From assembly GCF_009928415.1 (NCBI RefSeq), contig NZ_JAABNN010000019.1, positions 14,211 through 61,123 of the forward strand: 46,913 nucleotides of DNA, in the 5' to 3' direction. Within the stretch, counting starts at the first letter, position 1. Every line of letters starts with the position of its first letter. The stretch is from Bacillus sp. USDA818B3_A (GTDB lineage Bacteria > Bacillota > Bacilli > Bacillales > Cytobacillaceae). Both the position numbers and the translations under genes were made by a program. The notes below the pieces were generated by a model. It was not told where the DNA came from, searched no databases, and was given only the letters and a program-made list of their open reading frames with translations. Positions 40,841-46,913 of this stretch are shown here, piece after piece.

Positions 40841-42172
40841 TTAACTAGTCTTTTCCAATTTATTTTCAACATCCGGCTTTAAAACCTTGCCTGACTGTTT
40901 CACTAAGAAAACAATAATACAAGAACCTATTATCAAACTTGCACCCAAGAAAATCATACTCACATTAAATGATCCTGTTAAATCTTTAATATACCCGACA
41001 ATATAAGGCCCAAAGAATCCACCAAGATTCCCTATACTGTTAATAAGCGCAATAGCTCCTGCAGCTGCTGCTTCAGTTAAGAAGGAAGGAGGAATCGACC
41101 AAAATGGAGAGTATGCGCCAAATGCTCCACAAAGGGCGATAGTTAAAAAGACAAACGATAAAACAATACTCGTATTGGCCACCAAGCTGCTAATAATCAT
41201 AGCAACCGCACTGGTTGTTAAACATGCAGCAACATGCCAGCGCCGCTCGTTCTTTTTGTCGGAGTGGTTACCAACTAGATACATCGTAACCATCGCACAA
41301 ACATACATGAGTCCTAAAACCCAACCCATTGTTTGGGTACTAAGGGAAGTTGCTTCTGTTAAACCTTTTGAAATGGTTGGTAAAAACATAACAATTCCAT
41401 AGTAGCCGATCATCCAGCAAAAATATCCAATCGATAAGATTAACACATCGCGATCCTTTAAAGCCTGCAAGAATGTATAGTGCTTTACTTCCTGTTTTTG
41501 AAGCTTCTCTTTTGTTGTGATGTCAATTAGCCATTTTTTCTCATCTTTATTTAACCATTTTACATCTTCAATTTTATCATCAAGATAGAAATAGCAAATG
41601 ATACCTAAAATCACAGCCGGAATCGCTTCCATAATAAACAACCATTGCCATCCTTCCAGTCCAAACCAGTTAACCCCTAGTAAGAAAGTGGAAAGAGGCG
41701 CACCTATTGCATTAGCACCTGGTATAGCAATCATAAATCCAGCAATGGCCTTTGCATGATGTTTCGTTTGATAAAAACCGCTTAAATAAAAGACCATACA
41801 TGGATAAAAACTAGCTTCTGCAACACCTAAAAGAAATCGTGCTGTATAAAATTGCATCGGAGTTTTTACAAAAGCCATTAAAATAGCAATAATGGCCCAT
41901 GTAACCATGATTCTACTAATCCATTTTCTTGGTCCAATTTTCGTCATAATCGCACTGCCCGGTACCTCTAAAAGGAAATAACCAAAGAAAAAGATTCCTG
42001 CCCCAAATCCAAAAACCGCATTAGAAAAGCCTAAATCTTGGTTCATTTGTAGTGCTGCAAATCCAATATTGACCCGGTCTAGTATTGATATCGTAAAACA
42101 TAAAAATAAAAACGGAATGAGCCTTAACGTGACCTTTTTAGTTGTTGAACGTTCTAATTGAACGTGATTCAT
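40841..42172 (-). CDS. MFS transporter, anion:cation symporter (ACS) type, copy 2
   Basis: 443 residues, starting at ATG with AGGGGG 8 nt upstream. Colinear with copy 1 (35561-36892) without visible gaps and alike in about four of five residues, including RLIPFLFLCF, RKWISRIMVTW and SGFYQTKHHAKAIAGFM. Differences cluster in membrane helices (for instance FMIAIPGANAIGAPLSTFLL against FMVAIPSTNAIGALLCTYLL), which could shift substrate choice. It is in a unit with the zinc dehydrogenase upstream. The likely cargo is an organic anion such as a sugar acid. Confidence 0.86.
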   Translation of the reverse strand: MNHVQLERSTTKKVTLRLIPFLFLCFTISILDRVNIGFAALQMNQDLGFSNAVFGFGAGIFFFGYFLLEVPGSAIMTKIGPRKWISRIMVTWAIIAILMAFVKTPMQFYTARFLLGVAEASFYPCMVFYLSGFYQTKHHAKAIAGFMIAIPGANAIGAPLSTFLLGVNWFGLEGWQWLFIMEAIPAVILGIICYFYLDDKIEDVKWLNKDEKKWLIDITTKEKLQKQEVKHYTFLQALKDRDVLILSIGYFCWMIGYYGIVMFLPTISKGLTEATSLSTQTMGWVLGLMYVCAMVTMYLVGNHSDKKNERRWHVAACLTTSAVAMIISSLVANTSIVLSFVFLTIALCGAFGAYSPFWSIPPSFLTEAAAAGAIALINSIGNLGGFFGPYIVGYIKDLTGSFNVSMIFLGASLIIGSCIIVFLVKQSGKVLKPDVENKLEKTS

Positions 42173-42295
42173 ATTAATTCCCCCTATCGTTCTCCCTTAG
42201 AATCATTGCAAACCCTTACAAAAAACATTTTTAAAAAAATTTTAAAATCCTTACTTTTTTCTACATAAGATTGAGCGACAAAAAATATCGAACAT

Positions 42296-43321
42296 TTAAA
42301 ATTTCAATAAAACCTTAACAGCATTCTCTAATTTTTGGTCAACAATATTCATAGCATTCTGGATATCTTCTATTGGTATCACCTTTGTTATAAGCAAAGA
42401 GGTATCAACTAAATTAGCAGCAATTGCCGCTGCTGCAATCTCAAAATCCTCTCTCACATACATGTTGGATCCAATTAATTCGATTTCTTTATTTTGAATG
42501 TAGGAAATATCGATTTCCGGTTTTTTTCCAAAAAGAGCTACTTCTGAAACTTTTCCGCCTCTTTTGATGATCTTGAAAGAATCATTTAGTACGGATTGAA
42601 TTCCAACAGCAATAAATACTGTGTCTACTCCTTCACCATCTGTCTCTTCCAATATTCGTTCAACTGAATCCTCATAATTTGTATTTATTGCAGAAGTGGC
42701 ACCCAGTCTTTTTGCAATCTCTAAATTATAATCTAAAGCATCTGTTATGAAGATCTTGGTTGCACCCGCGTTTTTTGCAGCTACCATTAAACCTAAACCT
42801 ATAGGTCCGGCTCCGAGAATAGCTACTTTATCGTTGTGCCCTACACCAGCCTGCCTAACAGCATGAACGCCCACTGCAAGGGGTTCGATTAGGGCTCCCT
42901 GTTCATACGATACATTATCTGGCAACTTTACAATGGTGTTTTCCGGAACAACGATATATTCCCCAAAAGAACCGATCCATTCTTGTGTACCTAACACCCT
43001 TTTTTCCTTACAAATATGATAATTTCCAGCTTGACAAGTTTTGCAAACACCACATCCATAATGAGGCTCCACAGTAACTCGGTCCCCTATTGAAACACCC
43101 TTGACTTCTGAACCTGTTTCGACAACCACCCCTGCAAACTCATGTCCTGATATAACTGGTGGGACTCGAAAAGGATGTGTTCCATGGTAAGCATGTATTT
43201 CAGATCCACATATCCCAGTTACGACCACTTGAATTTTGACTTCATTCGGATGCTTAATCACCGGTAAACTAACTTCTTGTAATTCAATCGAATATGGTTT
43301 ATCAATGACTGCTGCTCTCAT
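42296..43321 (-). CDS. Zinc-dependent medium-chain dehydrogenase (sorbitol/idonate/threonine dehydrogenase-like)
   Basis: 341 residues. Catalytic zinc ligands in TGICGSEIH (Cys) and SGHEFAGVV (His-Glu), structural zinc Cys in CGVCKTCQAGNYHIC, and NAD loop AILGAGPIGLGLMVAA followed by Asp in FITDALD (NAD preference). Relatives oxidise a secondary alcohol of polyols, threonine or L-idonate. AGGGGGAG precedes the start. It is first in a unit with transporter copy 2, so it probably performs the first oxidation of the imported compound. Confidence 0.87.
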   Translation of the reverse strand: MRAAVIDKPYSIELQEVSLPVIKHPNEVKIQVVVTGICGSEIHAYHGTHPFRVPPVISGHEFAGVVVETGSEVKGVSIGDRVTVEPHYGCGVCKTCQAGNYHICKEKRVLGTQEWIGSFGEYIVVPENTIVKLPDNVSYEQGALIEPLAVGVHAVRQAGVGHNDKVAILGAGPIGLGLMVAAKNAGATKIFITDALDYNLEIAKRLGATSAINTNYEDSVERILEETDGEGVDTVFIAVGIQSVLNDSFKIIKRGGKVSEVALFGKKPEIDISYIQNKEIELIGSNMYVREDFEIAAAAIAANLVDTSLLITKVIPIEDIQNAMNIVDQKLENAVKVLLKF

Positions 43322-43359
43322 ATTCTCCCCCTTTGTTTAAAGCATTTTATTCTTTTTGC

Positions 43360-43429
43360 TTGTCTTCTTGTTCACTTGTCTACTAAGATGTTATGTAATT
43401 AATATACGTTTCTTGATTTTGTTTGTCAA
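43360..43429 (-). promoter_or_regulatory. Promoter and GntR-type operator of the dehydrogenase-transporter unit
   Basis: Minus strand TTGACA (43424-43429), 17-bp spacer, TATATT (43401-43406). 13 nt downstream lies CTTAGTAGACAA followed by two more 8-bp units, GTGAACAA and GAAGACAA (43360-43387). Confidence 0.8.
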
Positions 43430-43465
43430 TAAAAAAAATAAGAAGAATCAGACTAATAGATATAG

Positions 43466-43490
43466 AAAAAAACTCGCCGATTGGCGAGCT
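43466..43490 (-). terminator. Second terminator downstream of GntR copy 2
   Basis: On the minus strand CTCGCC-AATC-GGCGAG is followed by TTTTTTT. It lies about 75 nt after the first terminator (43555-43593), so the two bracket a short sequence that also contains the AGGAAAGT/ACTTTCCT hairpin at 43532-43550. Confidence 0.8.
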
Positions 43491-43554
43491 CCGTAAGAGG
43501 TGAAGACAGAGGCGTATTGGCACAGCCTGTTAGGAAAGTTATACTTTCCTAGTA

Positions 43555-43593
43555 AATAAAAAATTCCCCATCATTATTTTTGATGGGGAATTT
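43555..43593 (-). terminator. Rho-independent terminator of GntR copy 2
   Basis: AAATTCCCCATCA and TGATGGGGAATTT form a perfect 13-pair stem; on the minus strand TTTATTT follows. Confidence 0.9.
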
Positions 43594-43619
43594 ACTTTTG
43601 GTTTGAAAGATTGGTTCAT

Positions 43620-44309
43620 CTAATCCTTCCAATACCGGTCATATAAATTTTGCATATGATTCGTCATAATTTTCACTGCTTCTTCTTCGTTGCGCTCCTC
43701 AATGGCCTTAATAAGTAATTGATGCTCTCTGAAGTTAACGTCCCGATAATCAGGTCGAGTTACAGTCCGATCCCGAATAAATTTCCACATTTCCTGTTGT
43801 TTCATTGCATTGATAATATCCGCCATGATGTTGATAAATAAATCATTATGAGAGGCCTTTGCAATACCACCATGTAATTTTTCGTCCGTTTCGGGTACGT
43901 ATACTCCAGACTTCGTTTCCTCTTCCATCTGTTTGATCGTTGAACGAAGCTCTTCTATGTCTTCATCCGTTGCTCTTTGAACGGCAAATTTAACAATAAG
44001 TGGCTCGATGTTCATTCTTGCCTCAACAATATCTTCAGGAGATATTGATTTAAAGAAGGATTGATCCGTTGCTAGCTGATTGCTTTTCACATAAACTCCT
44101 TCTCCTTGTCGGGAGTAAATAATTCCATTCAATTCCAAGGCGCTCAGGGCCTGCCGAATAGGGGCACGACTTACACCAAACATTTCGCATAGTTCTCTTT
44201 CAGCTGGCAGTTTATCACCTATTTTGAATGAACCCGATTGGATTTCGGAAAGAATTTGATTATAAATTTGCATATATAATTTCTTGCTGGATACTGGATT
44301 AAATTTCAT
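43620..44309 (-). CDS. FadR-type GntR regulator, copy 2
   Basis: 229 residues, MKFNPVSSKKLYMQIYNQILSEI. Winged helix (KLPAERELCEMFGVSRAPIRQALSALELNG) plus FCD domain (about 80-218). It is very similar to copy 1, including the long shared stretch ending RDRTVTRPDYRD, but has an ordinary ATG with GAGGAG 7 nt upstream. Two CTTAG-type sites flank its own promoter, indicating autoregulation. In FCD proteins a bound metal and organic acid ligand are common; a sugar-acid inducer would suit this locus. Confidence 0.87.
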   Translation of the reverse strand: MKFNPVSSKKLYMQIYNQILSEIQSGSFKIGDKLPAERELCEMFGVSRAPIRQALSALELNGIIYSRQGEGVYVKSNQLATDQSFFKSISPEDIVEARMNIEPLIVKFAVQRATDEDIEELRSTIKQMEEETKSGVYVPETDEKLHGGIAKASHNDLFINIMADIINAMKQQEMWKFIRDRTVTRPDYRDVNFREHQLLIKAIEERNEEEAVKIMTNHMQNLYDRYWKD

Positions 44310-44338
44310 AAAAATCTCCTCTTTTTACACTAGGGTTG

Positions 44339-44418
44339 TTGTATCCTAAGTAAGTTATTAGACATGTATAATTATAATGATATTTATTCCAAAGGGCAAT
44401 AAACTTAGTATCCTAAAG
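44339..44418 (-). promoter_or_regulatory. Promoter of GntR copy 2 with two flanking operator-like sites
   Basis: Minus strand TTGCCC (44394-44399), 17-bp spacer, TATAAT (44371-44376). CTTTAGGATACTAAG (44404-44418) lies just upstream of the -35 box and CTTAGGATACAA (44339-44350) downstream of the start point. Confidence 0.75.
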
Positions 44419-44510
44419 GTTGACAATATGTTGTCATTTTATCCAATAATCCTAAGCAAAGTCGTATATCTTGCAATCTTCAATGTAAATACTCCTCCCT
44501 TTTTGCAGAT

Positions 44511-44550
44511 AAAAAGAGAAGCACCAGCCTAGACGGCGGTGCTTCTCTCC
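44511..44550 (-). terminator. Rho-independent terminator of the second PspA pair
   Basis: On the minus strand AGAGAAGCACC and GGTGCTTCTCT form a stem, followed by TTTTTAT. It matches the terminator of pair 1. Confidence 0.85.
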
Positions 44551-44556
44551 CTTGTA

Positions 44557-45234
44557 TTATAATGCCGATACTTTTTCGTTTTCGTTTTTCAACTTTTCAA
44601 TTTCCTTGTTGAGCTCTTCATCGCTTACAAAGTTATCATATGCGGCATCAAACTGAGCTAACGGAGTGGTGAACTGATTGCCAGCCTGAACTTCTGCTTC
44701 CATCATCAGGATCTTCTCTTCCGCACGGACCACTCCTCTCGCAATATCGTCCGTATTGAAGGAAACTGTCACTTTTTGAATTTGCTTCATCGATTGAGCC
44801 ACATTTGCACGTGAAGCTAATAAGATTTTCTTTTGCTGCATTTGATTATACGTTTCTTTCAACTGATCTAATTTTTCAACGAGGATCTGGGTTTGTCCCT
44901 TAATCGCCTCTAATTGGTCCACATATATTGGCAACTGATTTTCTTTGTTGAGCTTTTCTTGTACAGCTATTTTTGCCATTGCCTCGTCGCCTTGTTCAAT
45001 TGCTAGTTTCGCTTGATGAGTACGCTTGTCCACTAATGCTTTCGTTTCCGAAATTAGTGCAGTTTGTTTATTCTCCACAAAAAGTTGTCTGGCTAAGGCT
45101 TGCTGGCCTTTTGTGATCTCTTGCTCCATTTCTCTAGAATACTCATTTAACATCGCGATTGGATCTTCGATTCCGTCTAATAGTCCGTTGATTTCCGCCA
45201 TTGTAATTGTTTTTAGTCGTTTAAAAATACCCAT
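44557..45234 (-). CDS. PspA/IM30-family membrane-stress protein, copy 2
   Basis: 225 residues from MGIFKRLKTITMAE; the second ATG is chosen for the same ribosome-site reason as in copy 1. It matches copy 1 nearly residue for residue through the coiled coil (for instance NEYSREMEQEITKGQQALAR), with a slightly longer Glu/Lys/Asn-rich C-terminus ending EKVSAL. It starts one nucleotide after the stop of the upstream membrane-protein gene. Role: membrane-stress protection at the cytoplasmic face. Confidence 0.85.
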   Translation of the reverse strand: MGIFKRLKTITMAEINGLLDGIEDPIAMLNEYSREMEQEITKGQQALARQLFVENKQTALISETKALVDKRTHQAKLAIEQGDEAMAKIAVQEKLNKENQLPIYVDQLEAIKGQTQILVEKLDQLKETYNQMQQKKILLASRANVAQSMKQIQKVTVSFNTDDIARGVVRAEEKILMMEAEVQAGNQFTTPLAQFDAAYDNFVSDEELNKEIEKLKNENEKVSAL

Positions 45235-45235
45235 T

Positions 45236-45586
45236 TTATTCATTCTCCTTTTTAGTTAAAATATTTTTTTCCCATTGATCTAAAACGCTAGCGTTTTTGT
45301 TTGTTACTGGTAAATGTGTGCCGATTGTTGATGTGTTAATAAACTGCTGCATGGATGAAGCTTTTGACTTCTTTTTAAGCCATTTTACTAATAAAACTAG
45401 AACGACTAGTCCAATAATCAGGGAGAACCACGAGAATTCTCCTCCATGGTGCATCATATGGTGGGACGCGAATCCGTTTCCGCCATGTCCTAGTAACCCG
45501 CCAATTCCTCTTAATGGAGAGTGGACGATGTTTATCACCAAAATGATAGAAGCAATGAGTGCTCCCCAGAAAATACCTTTTTTCAT
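45236..45586 (-). CDS. Small two-helix membrane protein, PspA partner, copy 2
   Basis: 116 residues: helix (about 3-20), a shorter Gly/His/Met loop than in copy 1 (GLLGHGGNGFASHHMMHHGG), second helix (about 52-68), basic stretch KWLKKKSKASSMQQFI and the conserved tail VLDQWEKNILTKKENE. AAAGGAG precedes the start. The tail is the best conserved part between copies, which supports a role in contacting PspA. Confidence 0.7.
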   Translation of the reverse strand: MKKGIFWGALIASIILVINIVHSPLRGIGGLLGHGGNGFASHHMMHHGGEFSWFSLIIGLVVLVLLVKWLKKKSKASSMQQFINTSTIGTHLPVTNKNASVLDQWEKNILTKKENE

Positions 45587-45618
45587 TTTTTTATCTCCTT
45601 TCGTTGTCGATGTAATGC

Positions 45619-45650
45619 ATATTAATAGAGATTGGTGAAATCTTGGTGAA
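45619..45650 (-). promoter_or_regulatory. Direct-repeat activator site and -10 box, PspA pair 2
   Basis: Minus strand TTCACC-N5-TTCACC (45634-45650), 9 nt, TAATAT (45619-45624). The spacings are identical to the site before pair 1, while the surrounding sequence has diverged. Confidence 0.65.
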
Positions 45651-45783
45651 AAGAATAGTAATTTTTATTTTTTGTGGATTCTGTTTTAGAAGAAACCAGA
45701 GTTAACAAAGTGGACAAACAATTATTTTGTAGACTTTTGTAAAATAAAGAGGAGTATTTTTAGAATGGGAAAGGAAGGTTGAT

Positions 45784-46701
45784 ATGCACCCCTATAAGCC
45801 ACGTACAAAATCAAAAGAATTAAGAATCTATAGCTCTTTAAACGCACGCATGGAGTTATCTTCAAAGGACAAACTGCATTATTCTCACCTTGAAAAAGGA
45901 TACCAAGGTGAGGTGTTTTTTGATCAATTAACCTCAAAGCTGCAGAATGATTTATATATCTTAAATGATTTATGCCTTGAGCAAAATAAATCATCCTTTC
46001 AAATGGATACCTTAATCATTTCTCAGCGAACTATCTACCAGTATGAGGTGAAAAACCATGAAGGTGATTATAGGTATGAATCAGGAAATTTCTATCCTAA
46101 ATTATCTAAGGAAGAAATAAAAAACCCTTTGGATCAATTAAAACGCAGCAAATCTCTTTTCCGCCCTTTACTTAAAAATCTTGGCTCTCAGTTACCTATT
46201 GAAGGTTCTGTAACCTTTGTGAACCCAAATTTCACTTTATATCAAGCCCCTTTAAATGAGCCGATTATTCACCCCACTCAACTTAACAATCTTATGAAAG
46301 AATTAAACGAAATCCCTTCAAAACTAACTAATCACCATAAAATGCTAGCTGATAAGTTAATATCTATGCACCAAACTGAATCACCCTATACTCGGTATCC
46401 ACCTTATAGCTATGATCGTATGGAAAAGGGAGTTCTCTGTGCATGGTGTAACTCGGTAATTTCTTCTCCTACGGACGATAGGATGAAGATTGTCTGTAAT
46501 ACATGTGGTCATGTGGAAACGATTGATTCCGCTGTCTTAAGGTCTGTGGAGGAGCTAAAACTTCTTTTCCCTGGTATAAAAATCACTACGAATAATGTTT
46601 ATGCGTGGTGCAAGGTGATTGAGTCGAAAAAGCAAATTAGTCGAATCCTTAAGGAACACTATACTTTGGTAGGATTTGGTCAGTGGACATATTATGAATA
46701 G
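45784..46701 (+). CDS. NERD-domain protein with C-terminal zinc ribbon
   Basis: 305 residues. The NERD (nuclease-related) domain spans about 36-150: GYQGEVFFDQL, then FQMDTLIIS and YQYEVKNHEGDY, which give the Glu, Asp and Glu-x-Lys pattern of restriction-like nuclease folds. A C2C2 zinc ribbon follows at about 219-245 (LCAWCNSVISS and VCNTCG), and the C-terminal tail carries no known domain. GGAAGG lies 5 nt before the ATG. NERD proteins are widespread in Bacillaceae and of unproven function, presumably DNA- or RNA-related. No partner genes are visible. Confidence 0.82.
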   Translation: MHPYKPRTKSKELRIYSSLNARMELSSKDKLHYSHLEKGYQGEVFFDQLTSKLQNDLYILNDLCLEQNKSSFQMDTLIISQRTIYQYEVKNHEGDYRYESGNFYPKLSKEEIKNPLDQLKRSKSLFRPLLKNLGSQLPIEGSVTFVNPNFTLYQAPLNEPIIHPTQLNNLMKELNEIPSKLTNHHKMLADKLISMHQTESPYTRYPPYSYDRMEKGVLCAWCNSVISSPTDDRMKIVCNTCGHVETIDSAVLRSVEELKLLFPGIKITTNNVYAWCKVIESKKQISRILKEHYTLVGFGQWTYYE

Positions 46702-46749
46702 AAGATGGATATGCTTCTATTAAGTTACTTTGATTGGCTGCCCTGATTT

Positions 46750-46913
46750 ACTGGGTCATTTATTGCGGCTATTGACTACCCAATGGGCTCTTTGGGGCTC
46801 TGCTCGGTCGTCTATAGACCTTATTGGCTACCCAACTTCTTCTTCAGAGTTCTGCTCGGTCGTCTATAGACCTTATTGGCTACCCAATTTCCTCTCCGGA
46901 GTTCTGCTCGGTC
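46750..46913. repeat. 52-bp tandem repeat running off the right edge
   Basis: TGCTCGGTC starts at 46801, 46853 and 46905, exactly 52 bp apart. The first 35 bp of each unit (from TGCTCGGTCGTCTATAGACC through GGCTACCCAA) are identical in the two complete copies, and the remaining 17 bp are related but varied. A degenerate earlier unit (ATTGACTACCCAATGGGCTC) lies at about 46771-46800. Each unit holds the perfect palindrome GTCTATAGAC. No convincing gene overlaps it. Confidence 0.8.

Noticed and set aside
43490..43560. Lysine riboswitch fragment (GGTGAAGACAGAGGCG resembles its first strand)
   Set aside because: Only this short stretch matches; the five-helix junction and downstream conserved blocks are absent, and the neighbouring gene has no lysine connection.
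46750..46913. CRISPR array
   Set aside because: The variable 17-bp parts are related to each other rather than unique spacers, the unit spacing does not fit, and no cas gene is near.

Overview
The window reads as chromosome of a low-GC, endospore-forming Bacillaceae bacterium (Bacillus/Neobacillus-like). Supporting signs are strong AGGAGG-type ribosome sites with frequent GTG and TTG starts, sigma-A promoters, a T-box leader, a Rex operator, CotF-type coat proteins, an SR1P-like peptide, and gene sets resembling B. subtilis yerO/swrC, gamR/gamAP and yraGF-adhB. No rRNA, tRNA, prophage, insertion sequence or CRISPR array was seen. All calls come from reading the sequence; no database search was run.

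Layout. 0-2.4 kb: a LysM wall protein running off the left edge with a 14-residue repeat tail, a small heme-copper-oxidase-like membrane protein, a gene remnant and a 21-bp-period DNA repeat. 2.4-6.4 kb: an RND exporter and its divergent TetR regulator, with interlocked promoters and an operator. 6.5-8.9 kb: a zinc-ribbon/FxLYD membrane protein in an operon with a PDZ-less HtrA-type protease. 9-15.4 kb: transporters (glutamate symporter, T-box-controlled amino-acid permease, BrnQ), two tiny ORFs and a HAD phosphatase. 15.7-19.5 kb: an amino-sugar PTS, glucosamine-6-phosphate deaminase and a GntR/UTRA regulator. 19.5-22 kb: spore coat genes with a zinc alcohol dehydrogenase. 22-31 kb: CNNM/CBS transporter plus MerR regulator, DMT exporter plus MocR regulator, a cytoplasmic alpha-amylase, an EAL-PAS-PAS-histidine kinase and a CBO0543-like membrane protein.

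31-45.6 kb is the most unusual part. Two paralogous pairs (PspA/IM30 protein plus a small Gly/His/Met-rich membrane protein) lie at its two ends and share one promoter design. Inside the interval are L-lactate dehydrogenase with a perfect Rex box and an MFS transporter, then a minus-strand catabolic locus: rpiB, an SR1P-like peptide, two near-identical ACS-type MFS transporters, two near-identical FadR-type GntR regulators, an SDR dehydrogenase, a split transketolase and a zinc MDR dehydrogenase. Four promoters in this locus carry the same operator-like motif, so it looks like one regulon. It has transketolase and RpiB but no kinase, aldolase or dehydratase. I infer that it may degrade an anionic sugar (sugar acid or sulfosugar) by direct transketolase cleavage.

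45.8 kb to the end: a NERD-domain/zinc-ribbon protein, then a 52-bp tandem repeat running off the right edge.
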